Source of the DNA: Streptomyces tuirus
Lineage (GTDB): Bacteria > Actinomycetota > Actinomycetes > Streptomycetales > Streptomycetaceae
Length of the DNA: 64,000 nt
NCBI GenBank assembly: GCA_018195615.1
Contig: JAGTPG010000001.1
Location: 186,001 to 250,000, forward strand
Direction: 5' to 3'
Below, piece by piece: positions 28,004-37,545 of the stretch; position 1 is the stretch's first letter, and each line of letters opens with the position of its first letter. The notes below the pieces were generated by a model that worked only from the letters and a program-made list of their open reading frames with translations, was not told the origin of the DNA and searched no databases. The position numbers and the translations under genes were made by a program.

Positions 28004-29433
28004 TCAGCTGTCCCGGTACGCCTCCAGCAGCCGCAGCCACACCTCGCTGATCGTCGGGTAGGAGGGGACGGCGTGCCACAGGCGGCTGACGGGGACCTGG
28101 CCGGCGACGGCGATCGTGGCGGAGTGGATGAGTTCGCCGACGCCGGGGCCGACGAGGGTCACGCCGCGCAGGATCTCGTCCTCGAGGTCGACGACCATAC
28201 GGGCGCGGCCCTTGTAGCCGTCGGCGTACAGGCCGGCGCCGGAGACGGTGGACAGGTCGACGTCGACGGCCCGTACCCGGTGCCCCGCCTGTTCCGCCTC
28301 GGCCAGGGACAGACCCACGGCGGCCGCCTCGGGGTCGGTGAAGACGACCTGGGCGACGGCCGCCTGGTCGGCGGTCGCGGCGTGGGCGCCCCAGGGCTCG
28401 GCCAGGAGGGTCTCGCCGGTGGCGCGCGCGGCGATGGCGGCGCCCGCGATACGGGCCTGGTACTTGCCCTGGTGGGTGAGCAGGGCGCGGTGGTTGACGT
28501 CGCCGACCGCGTACAGCCAGTCGTGGCCGGTGACGCGGAGGCTGTCGTCGACCGGCAGCCAGGAGCCGGGGTCGAGACCGATCGTGTCCAGGCCGATGTC
28601 GTCGGTGCGCGGGGCGCGGCCGGTGGCGAAGAGGATCTCGTCGGCCTCGATGCGGTCGCCCTTGTCGGTGACGGCCACGACCGTGCCGTTCTCGCGGGTC
28701 ACCGACTCCACGGAGGTGCCGGTGCGGACGTCCGTGCCCGCCTCCGTGAGCGCCTCGGCGACCAGTTCTCCGGCGAAGGGCTCCATCCGGGCGAGCAGGC
28801 CCTTGCCTCGGACCAGCATCGTGACCTGCGAGCCGAGGGCCTGCCAGGCGGTGGCCATCTCGGTGGCGACCACGCCGCCGCCGACCACGATGAGGCGGCC
28901 CGGCACGCTCGCCGAGCTGGTGGCCTCCCGGCTGGTCCACGGCTTGACCTCGTCGAGTCCGGGCAGCCGGGGCAGCAAGGCGCGGCTGCCGGCGCAGACC
29001 GCGACGGCGTGCCGGGCGGTCAGGACACGCTCACCGCCGTCCGGGCCGGTGACCGTCACCGTGCGGGCACCGGTGAGCCGCCCGTGGCCGCGGTACAGGT
29101 CGGCGCCGATGGAGTCGAGCCAGCCGATCTGGCCGTCGTCCTTCCAGTGGTTGGTGTAGTAGTCGCGGTGGGCGAGGACCGCGGACGCGTCGAGGGACCC
29201 CTGCACCGACTGGCTCAGGCCCGGCACGCGGCGGGCGTCCGCCCGGGCGATGACCGGCCGCAGCAGGGCCTTGCTGGGCATGCACGCCCAGTACGAGCAC
29301 TCGCCGCCGACCAGCTCGCTCTCCACGATCGCGGTGGTCAGACCGGCCGCGCGGGTCCGGTCGGCGACGTTCTCCCCCACGGGCCCGGCCCGAGCACCAC
29401 GACGTCGTACGTGTTGGTTTCCGTTTCCGTCAT
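28004..29433 (-). CDS. Pyridine nucleotide-disulfide oxidoreductase (frameshifted near 29388)
   Basis: FAD/NAD(P) disulfide reductase of about 476 residues. The redox-active cysteines are in GGECSYWACMPSKALLRP (C-x4-C), the second Rossmann motif is RLIVVGGGVVATEMA, and the second FAD contact is LYAVGDVNHRALLTHQGKYQ. The start MTETETNTYDVVVLG needs one G to run on into GPVGENVADR. The C-terminal interface (SYPTISEVWLRLLEAYRDS) lacks the His-x4-Glu pair of lipoamide dehydrogenases, so it is not a standard Lpd. Divergent from thioredoxin, which might be a redox partner. Confidence 0.85.
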
Positions 29434-29551
29434 GAGGTCAGTCTGGTGGGTGGTGTGCGCCCTGGCCACACGGGTAGGGGCGCGGAATACGTGCCAGGTC
29501 GGCCGTGTTGTGCCGACGGCTTGACCCACACCAGGAAGAGGGATTTACGCC

Positions 29552-29932
29552 ATGAGCAGCACCGTGGAGCTCACCAAGGAGAACTTCGACCAGACGGTCA
29601 CGGACAACGAGTTCGTCCTGATCGACTTCTGGGCCGACTGGTGCGGGCCGTGCAAGCAGTTCGCCCCGGTGTACGAGAAGGCGGCCGGGGAGAACCCGGA
29701 CCTGGTGTTCGGCAAGGTGGACACCGAGGCGCAGCCGGAGCTGGCCGCGGCCTTCGGTATCCAGTCGATCCCGACGCTGATGATCGTCCGTGACCAGGTC
29801 GCCGTGTTCGCCCAGCCGGGTGCCCTGCCCGAGGCCGCCCTGACGGACGTCATCGGGCAGGCCCGGAACCTCGACATGGACGAGGTCCGCAAGGCGATCG
29901 CCGAGCAGCAGGCCCAGCAGCCGGCGGAGTAA
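29552..29932 (+). CDS. Thioredoxin
   Basis: A 126-residue thioredoxin with the active site FWADWCGPCKQF at about residue 30, the cis-Pro segment IQSIPTLMIV and ALPEAALTDVIGQ. Starts MSSTVELTKENFD with AGGAAGAGG upstream. The C-terminal extension (NLDMDEVRKAIAEQQAQQ) is longer than in E. coli TrxA. Divergent from the disulfide reductase; no thioredoxin reductase is adjacent. Confidence 0.95.
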   Translation: MSSTVELTKENFDQTVTDNEFVLIDFWADWCGPCKQFAPVYEKAAGENPDLVFGKVDTEAQPELAAAFGIQSIPTLMIVRDQVAVFAQPGALPEAALTDVIGQARNLDMDEVRKAIAEQQAQQPAE

Positions 29933-29961
29933 CGGACCCGGCCGGCAGGCAGGCCAGGCCT

Positions 29962-31397
29962 CTAGAAGGGGTACGGGGCCACGTCTCCGCGTACCGTCGT
30001 CCAGCGCAGTTCGGTGAAGGCCTCGAGGTTGGCCTCGCCGCCGAAGCGGGCGCCGGTGCCGGAGGCGGCCACTCCGCCGAAGGGTGCGACGGCCTCGTCG
30101 TTCACGGTCTGGTCGTTGATGTGCACGATGCCGGTGGGTATGCGCTCGGCGAGGTCCAGGCCGCGGGCCGGGTCGCGGGTGACGATGCCCAGGGAGAGAC
30201 CGTAGGGGCTCCGCGCGGCCAGGGCCGCCGCCTCGTCGGCGGTGGTGAAGGAGCGTACGGGTGCCACGGGGCCGAAGACCTCCTCCGCGTACGCCGGGGT
30301 GTGGTCGCCGACGTGGGCGAGGACCGTCGGGCGGTAGAAGAGCCGGTCGTACCTGCCGCCCGCGGCGAGCTTGGCGCCCCCGGCCGTGCTGGACTCGACC
30401 AGGCCGTTGATCTTGGCGAGCTGCCCGGAGTCGATGATGGGGCCCAGGTGGACCTGGTCGCGGTACGGGTCGCCGACGGCGAGGGAGTCGGCCTTGGCGG
30501 CCAGCCGCTCGACGTACTCGTCGTACAGGGACGCGTGCACCAGGTGGCGTCCGGTCGTCATGCAGATCTGGCCCTGGTGGAAGAACGAACCCCAGGCTGC
30601 GGTGGAGATCACCGCGTCGAGGTCGGCGTCCTCCAGCACGATCATGGCCGAGTTGCCGCCCAGTTCCAGGTGGGCCCGCTTGAGGTGACGGCCGGCCGCC
30701 TCGCCCACGGCCCGCCCCGCGGCGGTGGAGCCGGTGAAGGAGATGACGGGCACGCGCGGGTCGGCGACCAGGGCCTGTCCGGCGTCCGGGCCGCCGGGGA
30801 GCACATGCAGCAGGTCCTGCGGCAGTCCGGCGGCGGCGAAGACCGCGGCGAGGGACAGTCCGCCGCAGACGGCGGTGCGCGGGTCGGGCTTCAGGAGGAC
30901 CGCGTTGCCCAGGGCCAGGGCCGGGGCGACGGACCGTATGGACAGGATCAGCGGGGCGTTGAACGGGGAGATCACACCCACCACACCGGCCGGTACGCGG
31001 CGCGTGTACGACAGGCGCGGCGCCTCGCTGGGCAGGACCTGACCGGCCGGCCGGGAGGCCAGCGCGGCGGCCTCGTAGCACTCCTGGGCGGCGACGTGCA
31101 GTTCGAAGTCGGCCTTGCCGGGGACGGATCCCGACTCGCGGACGAGCCACTCGCGCAGTTCGGCGGCGTGCGCCGTGAACAGGTCGCCCGCCTTGCGGAG
31201 CACCGCGGCACGGGCGAAGTGCGGGGCGCGCGCCCACTCGTGCTGGGCTGCGGCGGCCCTGTCGGCGGCGGCCGCGACGTCCTCGGGGTGGCGAGGGCCA
31301 GAGCGGCGAGGGCTTGGCCGGTGGCGGGCTCGGTGACGCTGTACTCGGGTCCCGCCAGGCGGCGGGGCTGCCAGGTCCTGGTGTCGAGCAACGGCAT
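29962..31397 (-). CDS. Aldehyde dehydrogenase, benzaldehyde dehydrogenase type (frameshifted near 31285)
   Basis: NAD(P)-dependent aldehyde dehydrogenase of about 478 residues. NPLILSIRSVAPALALGNAVLLKPDP-like core with SFTGSTAAGRAVGEAA, the catalytic Glu in LELGGNSAMIV and the catalytic Cys in FFHQGQICMTTG. The FFHQGQICMTT form is what I associate with XylC/HpaE-like benzaldehyde dehydrogenases. One missing C near LATPEDVAAAAD breaks the N-terminal part. Start ATG 31397 (MPLLDTRTWQPRRLAG). A dyad element lies upstream, and a LacI regulator is encoded just beyond it on the same strand. Confidence 0.87.
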
Positions 31398-31537
31398 GAC
31401 GGCTCTCCGATCGATCGGTCACCGGCTGACGGGGGAAGTCCCGTGCGTGCGCGGCCGGTTCGGCGGTCACATGGCGGGACGCGCCGGCCGGGCGCAGCGG
31501 TGCGTGCTGCGGTCCGTGTGCTGACGCGCCCCCATTT

Positions 31538-31553
31538 TGTTGAGCATGCAACA
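31538..31553. promoter_or_regulatory. Putative operator in the aldehyde dehydrogenase promoter
   Basis: TGTTG-AGCATG-CAACA is a 16-bp dyad. On the minus strand TAGGAT overlaps the upstream side as a possible -10 for the dehydrogenase. The regulator is not identified; the nearby LacI protein or a MarR protein encoded elsewhere are candidates. Confidence 0.45.
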
Positions 31554-31648
31554 TCCTAGCCTTGCCGCAGGACGGCGACCGGGCCGCCCGCCCGCTGCAC
31601 CGGCCCGTACAAACCCGGCCGTCTGCTGAGGAGTTGTGCCGTGCCGGG

Positions 31649-32697
31649 TCAACTCGACTCGCGGTACAGCACCGTGGCGCCCAGCACCTTGTGCGCCTCG
31701 GGCTCGGTCCCGGGCTTGCGTACGGCGCGGTCGACCAGTTCGGCGAGTTCCCGGCCGGAGGGCAGCTCCAGGCGGACCGTCGTGAGCCGTGGTCGCAGCA
31801 GCCGGCCGAGCATCAGGTCGTCGGCGCCGATCACTGCCGTCTCCTCGGGGATGCGGATGCCCTCGTCCTGCAGCGCCCGCATCAGCAGCATCGCGTACTC
31901 GTCGTTGTAGGTGAACACGGCGTCCAGACCGAGGCTCCGCCAGCGCGCGGCGAGGCGGGCGGCGGCCTCCTCGTCGTAGGCGAGGGGCAGTTCGGTCACC
32001 GTGGCGTCGGTGCCCCGCAGGGACTGGCGGACACCGTCGAGCCGGGGCGCGGAGAACGCCTCCAGGCCCGGTTCCCGCGGGACGACGACGCCGATCCGGC
32101 GCCTGCCGCGGTCGTAGAGGTGGGTGCCCGCGCTGTGGCCGACGACGTCGTGGTCCATGAGCAGGGCGTGCGCGCCCTCGATGGTCTCCGGGCCGAGGGT
32201 GACCACGGCCCGCGCCCCGAGCGTTTGAGCACCGCGACTCCGCGCGGGCCGAGCCCGGAACCGGGCACGAGTACGGCCACGGGCCGCAACTCGGCCCAGG
32301 CGCGAGCGGCTTCGTCGCCGTGCGGGCCGCCGGTACCGTACTGCACGACGGTGTAGTCCATGCCGCCGAGCGCGCCCTGGAGGTCGGTGAGGAACCGGCT
32401 GTAGAGCGGGCCGACGGGGAAGGTCGGCGCGGGGATCAGCACCATGCGGCTGTGTCCGGCGCGCAGGCTGCGGGCCGCCGCGTGCGGGACATACCCGAGT
32501 TCCTTCGCGGCGTCGTGGACCCGGCGGCGGGTGGGCTCGCTGATCCGTACGGCACTGGTGTTGTTGAGGACGTAGGAGACGGTCGCGCGCGAGACGCCGG
32601 CCAGGCGGGCCACATCGGCGCTCGTGGGCACGGAGCGCGTCGGTGCGGGGGACGGGGGCGCGGGCGTTTTCGGTATCTGCACCATGACGTACGGCAT
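31649..32697 (-). CDS. LacI-family transcriptional regulator (frameshifted near 32220)
   Basis: About 349 residues. Helix-turn-helix and hinge: TSADVARLAGVSRATVSYVL, RRVHDAAKELGYVPHAAARS. Periplasmic-binding-like ligand domain follows: RMVLIPAPTFPVGPLYSRFL, DRGRRRIGVVVPREPGLEAF, AVIGADDLMLGRLLRPRLTT and ETAVIGADD, the usual site before the C-terminal strand. One G is missing at LKRSGARAVVTLG. Start ATG 32697 is chosen (32685 also possible). Neighbouring targets might be the aldehyde dehydrogenase downstream. Confidence 0.87.
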
Positions 32698-32779
32698 CTT
32701 GGCAGAAGCCTCAATGCGCGCTTCGGGCGGGGGAGTTGTGAGGATGCCGTGAGCGGTCACGGAGATCCGCGGGGGCGCC

Positions 32780-33448
32780 TCAGCCGGCCGGGGACGCGCC
32801 CGTCACCCGGTCGACGACGTCGGTCCACGCGCCCTCCAGGCGGCTCAGGGGCAGCCCGCACTGCTTGGTCAGGTGGTGGATCAGGGCCGGGTCGAGCTGG
32901 CCCATCAGGGTGTGGGAGAGGAGTTCGCAGTCCGCGTCCGGGACGACCTGCCGCAGCAGCATGGCCACATGGTGGCGCAGCACACTGCGGGCGGGGTTGG
33001 TGAAGCGACGTGGCGCGCCCGGCTCGGCCGCCAGTTGCAGGTCCAGTTCGTCGTTCGACCTGGCCAGCATCGCGCGGCCGAACGCCCGCAGTCGCTCCAC
33101 GGGCGGGGCTCCGGGGCCGAGCGGCGGCGGGCCCGTCAGGAACGCTGCCTGAAACTTCTTCTCGGAGTGGTCGAGCAGCGCCGTCAGCAGGCCGGTACGG
33201 TCGCCGAACCGGCGGAAGACCGTGCCCTTGCCGACCGAGGCGGCGGCGGCCACCGCCTCCATCGTGACGGCGTCCGCGCCGCGCTCCGCCACCAGCCGGG
33301 CGGCGGCCTCCAGCAGCCGGGCCCGGTTGCGCGCGGCGTCGGCCCGCAGGCACGGTTCGTCGGCCTCCAGGACACTGCCGAGCTGGATCAGCTCAGGGTG
33401 GTCGACGGGCTCCTGGGGCGTCGGGAAGGGGGGCGGGACGGCGGCCAT
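32780..33448 (-). CDS. TetR-family regulator divergent from an FMN reductase
   Basis: A 222-residue repressor. After a ~40-residue Pro-rich start comes the helix-turn-helix RLLEAAARLVAERGADAVTM, then VAAAASVGKGTVFRRFGDRT, and an all-helical ligand domain (LRAFGRAMLARSNDELDLQL). Start ATG 33448. Two 14-bp palindromes in the 129-bp divergent gap are its probable operators, so it likely represses itself and the reductase. Confidence 0.9.
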   Translation of the reverse strand: MAAVPPPFPTPQEPVDHPELIQLGSVLEADEPCLRADAARNRARLLEAAARLVAERGADAVTMEAVAAAASVGKGTVFRRFGDRTGLLTALLDHSEKKFQAAFLTGPPPLGPGAPPVERLRAFGRAMLARSNDELDLQLAAEPGAPRRFTNPARSVLRHHVAMLLRQVVPDADCELLSHTLMGQLDPALIHHLTKQCGLPLSRLEGAWTDVVDRVTGASPAG

Positions 33449-33479
33449 GAAGCCAGCGTAAAGCATCGGGAAGAAAACT

Positions 33480-33528
33480 GGACCGCGGTCCGGTTAGAGT
33501 GCTAGAAAGTTAAGCGGACCTCGGTCCG
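33480..33528. promoter_or_regulatory. Two TetR operators between the regulator and the FMN reductase
   Basis: GGACCGCGGTCC (33480-33491) and CGGACCTCGGTCCG (33515-33528) share the pattern YGGACC-N-CGGTCCG-like and lie 36 bp apart. TAGAGT at 33494-33499 is a possible -10 for the reductase, placed between the two sites. Confidence 0.6.
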
Positions 33529-33577
33529 GATACTCGCGGCGCTGTTCCAGAGCCGTCTTCACTATGTGGGAGTCACC

Positions 33578-34141
33578 ATGTCTGTTCGCATCCTCGCCCT
33601 CGTCGGCAGCCTCCGCGCCGGCTCGCACAACCGCCAGCTCGCCGAGGCGGCCGTCAAGCTCGCCCCCGAGGGTGCCGAGGTGGAGCTGTTCGAGGGGCTC
33701 GCCGAGATTCCCTTCTACAACGAGGACATCGACACCGACGGCACCCTTCCGGCCGCCGCCGCCCGCCTGCGCGAGGCCGCCTCCGCCGCCGACGGCCTGA
33801 TCCTCTTCACGCCCGAGTACAACGGCACCATTCCGGCCGTCCTGAAGAACGCCATCGACTGGCTGTCCCGCCCGTACGGCGCCGGTGCCCTGAGCGACAA
33901 GCCGGTCGCCGTGGTCGGCACCGCGTTCGGCCAGTACGGCGGTGTCTGGGCGCACGACGAGACCCGCAAGTCCGTGGGCGTGGCCGGCGGCAAGGTGCTG
34001 GAGGACGTCAAGCTGTCCATCCCCGGCTCGGTGACGCGCTTCGCAGAGACGCACCCGGCCGACGACGCCGAGGTCGCCGAGCAGCTCACCGAGGTCATCG
34101 CCCGGCTGCACAGCTTCGCCACGGAGCCGGCCGCGGCCTGA
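33578..34141 (+). CDS. NADPH-dependent FMN reductase / NAD(P)H quinone reductase
   Basis: A 187-residue flavodoxin-fold protein. LVGSLRAGSHNRQLAEAA binds the FMN phosphate, followed by PFYNEDID and the family-typical LFTPEYNGTIPAVLKNAIDW. TAFGQYGGVWAHDE precedes the last helix. GGAG stands before ATG 33578. Such enzymes reduce quinones, azo dyes or chromate using NADPH. TetR control through adjacent operators suggests induction by a toxic electrophile or quinone. Confidence 0.9.
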   Translation: MSVRILALVGSLRAGSHNRQLAEAAVKLAPEGAEVELFEGLAEIPFYNEDIDTDGTLPAAAARLREAASAADGLILFTPEYNGTIPAVLKNAIDWLSRPYGAGALSDKPVAVVGTAFGQYGGVWAHDETRKSVGVAGGKVLEDVKLSIPGSVTRFAETHPADDAEVAEQLTEVIARLHSFATEPAAA

Positions 34142-34200
34142 CCCGCTGGCGCCCGTGCCAAGGAGGGGCCGCGGCCGGAAACGGCTCGCGCCCCGTGCCA

Positions 34201-34239
34201 CGGAGGGGCCGCAGCCCGATACCGGGTTCGGCCCCTCCG
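34201..34239. terminator. Hairpin between convergent FMN reductase and xdhC
   Basis: CGGAGGGGCCG and CGGCCCCTCCG form a perfect 11-bp stem with an inner CCCG/CGGG pairing. It sits between the convergent stops at 34141 and 34264. Confidence 0.7.
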
Positions 34240-34263
34240 GCGTGTCATCGGCGGCGTCGCTGC

Positions 34264-35438
34264 TCAGACCGCTCGGGACAGCCGCTCGGTCTCACGCCCG
34301 GCACGGTGGATCGGGGTGCCCGAGCCGGTGAGCGGACGCCCCGTCCCGCCGTGCCGCGCCGCGATGATCTCCGCCGCGATGGACACGGCGGTCTCCTCGG
34401 GCGTACGGGCCCCCAGATCGAGGCCGATCGGTGACCGCAGCCGGGCCAGCTCGTGCTCGCTGACACCCGCTTCCCGCAACCGCCGGTTGCGGTCCTCGTG
34501 GGTGCGGCGCGAGCCCATGGCACCGACGTAGGCGACAGGAAGCCGCAGGGCCTCGGCCAGCAGGGGCACGTCGAACTTGGCGTCGTGGGTGAGCACGCAC
34601 AGCACCGTGCGCCCGTCGGTCTCCGTCTCCCGCAGATAGCGGTGGGGCCAGTCGACGACGATGTCGTCGGCTTCGGGGAAGCGGGCCCGGGTGGCGAAGA
34701 CGGGGCGGGCGTCGCAGACGGTGACGTGGTGGCCGAGGAACTTGCCGGCCCGGACGAGGGCGGCGGCGAAGTCGATCGCGCCGAAGACGATCATGCGGGG
34801 CGCGGGGGCGGCCGACTCGACGAGCAGGGTGAGACCGCCCGGGCAGTGCGAGCCTCCCCCGGACTCCGTCCGGGGGACCCCCGTCTCGCTTCGCTCGCGG
34901 AGAGGTCGACCGTGCCGGTGCGGCCGGCGTCGAGCAGGGCGTGGGCCTGGGCGATCGCCGTGCGGTCCAGGTCCCGGTGACCGCCGAGGCCGCCCTCGTG
35001 CGTGCCGTCGGGACGTACGAGGACCGACCGGCCGAGGAGGTCGGCCGGGCCCCGGACCACCCGGGCGAGCGCCACCGGCTCGCCGTGGGCGGCGGCCGAC
35101 AGCGCGGCCGGTTCGACCGCCCCGTCGGCGTCGAACGGGCTGACCATGACGTCGATGGTCCCGCCGCAGGTCAGTCCGACCGCGAAGGCGTCCTCGTCGC
35201 TGTAGCCGAACCGCTCGACGAGCGTCTCGCCGTCCTGGAGGGCCTGGAGACACAGGTCGTAGACGGCTCCTTCCACACAGCCGCCGGAGACCGAGCCGAT
35301 GGCCGTGCCGTCCGCGGAGACGGCCAGGGCGGCGCCGGGAGGGCGCGGGGCGCTGCCGCCGACGGCGACGACCGTGGCGACGGCGAACTCCCGGCCCTCC
35401 TGGGCCCACTCGTGCAGCTGCCGGGCCAGGTCAAGCAT
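34264..35438 (-). CDS. xdhC: XdhC/CoxI-family molybdenum cofactor chaperone (frameshifted; carries a palindromic insertion)
   Basis: Chaperone that sulfurates and inserts molybdenum cofactor into the neighbouring molybdoenzyme. N-terminal half: EFAVATVVAVGGSAPRPPGA, GTAIGSVSGGCVEGAVYDLC, LTCGGTIDVMVSPFD. C-terminal Rossmann part: MIVFGAIDFAAALVRAGKFL, LCVLTHDAKFDVPLLAEAL, YVGAMGSRRTHEDR, IGLDLGARTPEETAVSIAAE. Start ATG 35438 overlaps the molybdenum subunit stop by 8 nt. Near 34868 one G is missing, inside a GC-rich palindrome that adds about 15 residues (SEARRGSPGRSPG) between the two domains. Confidence 0.87.
34853..34901. repeat. Palindromic element inserted inside xdhC
   Basis: The core CCCCCGGAC-TCC-GTCCGGGGG (34856-34876) is a perfect 9-bp hairpin followed by GACCCCCGTCTCGCTTCG and CTCGCGG. 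It lies at the domain junction of XdhC, is not conserved protein sequence, and resembles small GC hairpin elements scattered in Streptomyces genomes. Outer borders are estimates. Confidence 0.5.
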
Positions 35439-37545
35439 CGCCGCCCGCCATCAGCACACGGTCGGGCCGGATCGGCAGGTTCCGGTGGCGTACGCCGGTC
35501 GCGTGCCACACCGCGTTGGCGACCGCCGCCGCGGCTCCCACGATGCCGACCTCACCGATGCCCTTGATGCCGACCGGGTCGTCCGGGTCGTGGTCGTCGA
35601 CCCAGTCGGCCTCGACGTGGGGTATGTCGGCGTGGGCGGCGACGTGGTAGCCCGCGAGGTCGGCGCCGTAGAGGCCGCCGGTGGACCGGTCGCGGACGGC
35701 TTCCTCGTGCAGGGCCATGGAGATGCCCCAGATCATGCCGCCGACGAGCTGGTTGCGGGCGGTGAGCGGGTTGACGATCCGGCCGGCCGCGAAGATGCCC
35801 AGCATGCGGCGCACGCGGACCTCGCCGGTGGCCGGGTCCACGGCCACTTCGGCGAACTGCGCCCCGAAGGAGTGCCGCTCCTTCCGGGCGAGAGCGCCGA
35901 TGGCCTCGGCCGTGTCCGACCGTACGGTGATCCCCTCCGGCGGGATGTCGGCGCCCGGCGCGAGGCTCTGGCGCAGTTCCTCGGCGGCGGCCGTGACGGC
36001 CCACCCCCAGGAGCGGGTGCCCATCGAACCACCGGCGATCATCGCGGGGCCGAGATCGCTGTCGCCGATCCGCACCCGCACCCGGTCCGACGGCACCTCC
36101 AGCGCGTCGGCCGCGACCACCGTGAGTGCGGTCCTGGCTCCGGTGCCGATGTCCGCGGCGTTGACCCGCACCGTGAAGGTGCCGTCCGCCTCCGCGGTGA
36201 CGGCCGCCGTGGAGGGCATGGCTCCCGCGGGAAAGGAGGCGGCGGCGGTGCCCGTGCCGAGCAGCCAGCGCCCCTCCCGGCGCACTCCCGGACGCGGGTC
36301 CCGGTCCGCCCAGCCGAACCTGCGGGCGCCCTCGCTGAAACAGGCGGCCAGGTTGCGGCTGCTGAACGGCAGCCCGGACACCGGACCCACGGCGGGCTCG
36401 TTGCGCAGACGCAGCTCGATCGGGTCGATGCCGCACCGCTCGGCGAGCTCGTCGAGCGCCGACTCCAGCGCGAACGACCCGGGCGCCTCCCCCGGCGCGC
36501 GCATCCACGTCGGGGTCGGTACGTCGAGCCGCACGATCCGGCTGGCCGTGTGGTGGGCTTCGGCGGCGTACATCGACCGTCCCGCCGCCGCGCTCGGCTC
36601 GACGAACTCGTGCACGGACGAGGTCATGCTCAGGGACTGGTGCTCCAGGGCGCGCAGCCGCCCGTCCGTGTCGGCGCCGAGCCGGACCCGCTGGGCCGTG
36701 GGACTGCGGTAGCCGGCGAGCGAGAACATCTGCCGTCGGGTCATGACGACCCTGACCGGCCGTTGCAGCACGGTCGCGGCCATCACGGCGGCCACCTGGT
36801 GCGCACGGGCGCCCTTGCTGCCGAAGCCGCCGCCGACGTGCTCGGACCGCACCCGCACGGCGCCCGGGTCGAGGGAGAACAGGTTCGCGAGCTCGCCGGC
36901 GACCCAGGTGGTGCCCTGGTTGGAGTCGACGACCTCCAGCCGGCCGCCCTCCCACAGGGCCGTCGCCGCGTGCGGCTCCATCGGGTTGTGGTACTCCTCC
37001 GGCGTGGTGTACTCCGCGTCCAGCACGACGGCGGACGCCGCGAGCCGGTCCTCCAGGTCGCCCTTCTCGACCACGCCCGGCATATGGCCGTCGACCGCGT
37101 ACGCCTCCGTCTGCCGTTCGGCGGAGAACGCGACGTCGTGCGGCTCCTGGTCGTAGTGCACCACGAGGGACTCGGCGGCCTCCCGGGCCTGTTCGGAGGT
37201 CTCGGCGACGACCAGCGCCACCGGCCAGCCCATGTGGGCCACCCGGTCGCTCTGGAAGAGGGCGACGCTCGGGTCCGGTGGGACGCCCAGCAGGCCGATG
37301 TAGTCGGTGTCGACGCGCGGGGCGTTGTGGTGGTGGAGCACGGCGAGGACGCCGGGCATCGCGAGCACGGCCTCGGTGTCGACGGACCGGACACGCCCGC
37401 GGGCGACGGTGGACAGCACCAGCCAGCCGTGGGCGAGGTCGGCGAAGGGGACCTCGGCGGCGTAGCGGGCCGCGCCGGTGACCTTGTCGCGGCCCTCGAT
37501 GCGGGTGTGCCCGGTGCCGACGGAGCCTCGGGTGGCGGTGGTCAT
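35431..37545 (-). CDS. Molybdopterin-binding subunit, xanthine dehydrogenase / aldehyde oxidoreductase family
   Basis: Large catalytic subunit of 704 residues binding molybdopterin cytosine dinucleotide or molybdopterin. Motifs: RIEGRDKVTGAARYAAEVPF at the start, GGGFGSKGARAHQ, WMRAPGEAPGSFALESALDE, QHSLS...SSVHEFVEPSAA and the active-site glutamate in GIKGIGEVGIVGAAAAVANA. The FAD subunit beside it has the extra cysteine cluster of E. coli YagS, so the YagTSR/PaoABC aldehyde oxidoreductase type is more likely than true xanthine dehydrogenase. ATGA overlap with the FAD subunit; middle of the operon. The frame is intact. Confidence 0.9.
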   Translation of the reverse strand: MTTATRGSVGTGHTRIEGRDKVTGAARYAAEVPFADLAHGWLVLSTVARGRVRSVDTEAVLAMPGVLAVLHHHNAPRVDTDYIGLLGVPPDPSVALFQSDRVAHMGWPVALVVAETSEQAREAAESLVVHYDQEPHDVAFSAERQTEAYAVDGHMPGVVEKGDLEDRLAASAVVLDAEYTTPEEYHNPMEPHAATALWEGGRLEVVDSNQGTTWVAGELANLFSLDPGAVRVRSEHVGGGFGSKGARAHQVAAVMAATVLQRPVRVVMTRRQMFSLAGYRSPTAQRVRLGADTDGRLRALEHQSLSMTSSVHEFVEPSAAAGRSMYAAEAHHTASRIVRLDVPTPTWMRAPGEAPGSFALESALDELAERCGIDPIELRLRNEPAVGPVSGLPFSSRNLAACFSEGARRFGWADRDPRPGVRREGRWLLGTGTAAASFPAGAMPSTAAVTAEADGTFTVRVNAADIGTGARTALTVVAADALEVPSDRVRVRIGDSDLGPAMIAGGSMGTRSWGWAVTAAAEELRQSLAPGADIPPEGITVRSDTAEAIGALARKERHSFGAQFAEVAVDPATGEVRVRRMLGIFAAGRIVNPLTARNQLVGGMIWGISMALHEEAVRDRSTGGLYGADLAGYHVAAHADIPHVEADWVDDHDPDDPVGIKGIGEVGIVGAAAAVANAVWHATGVRHRNLPIRPDRVLMAGGDA

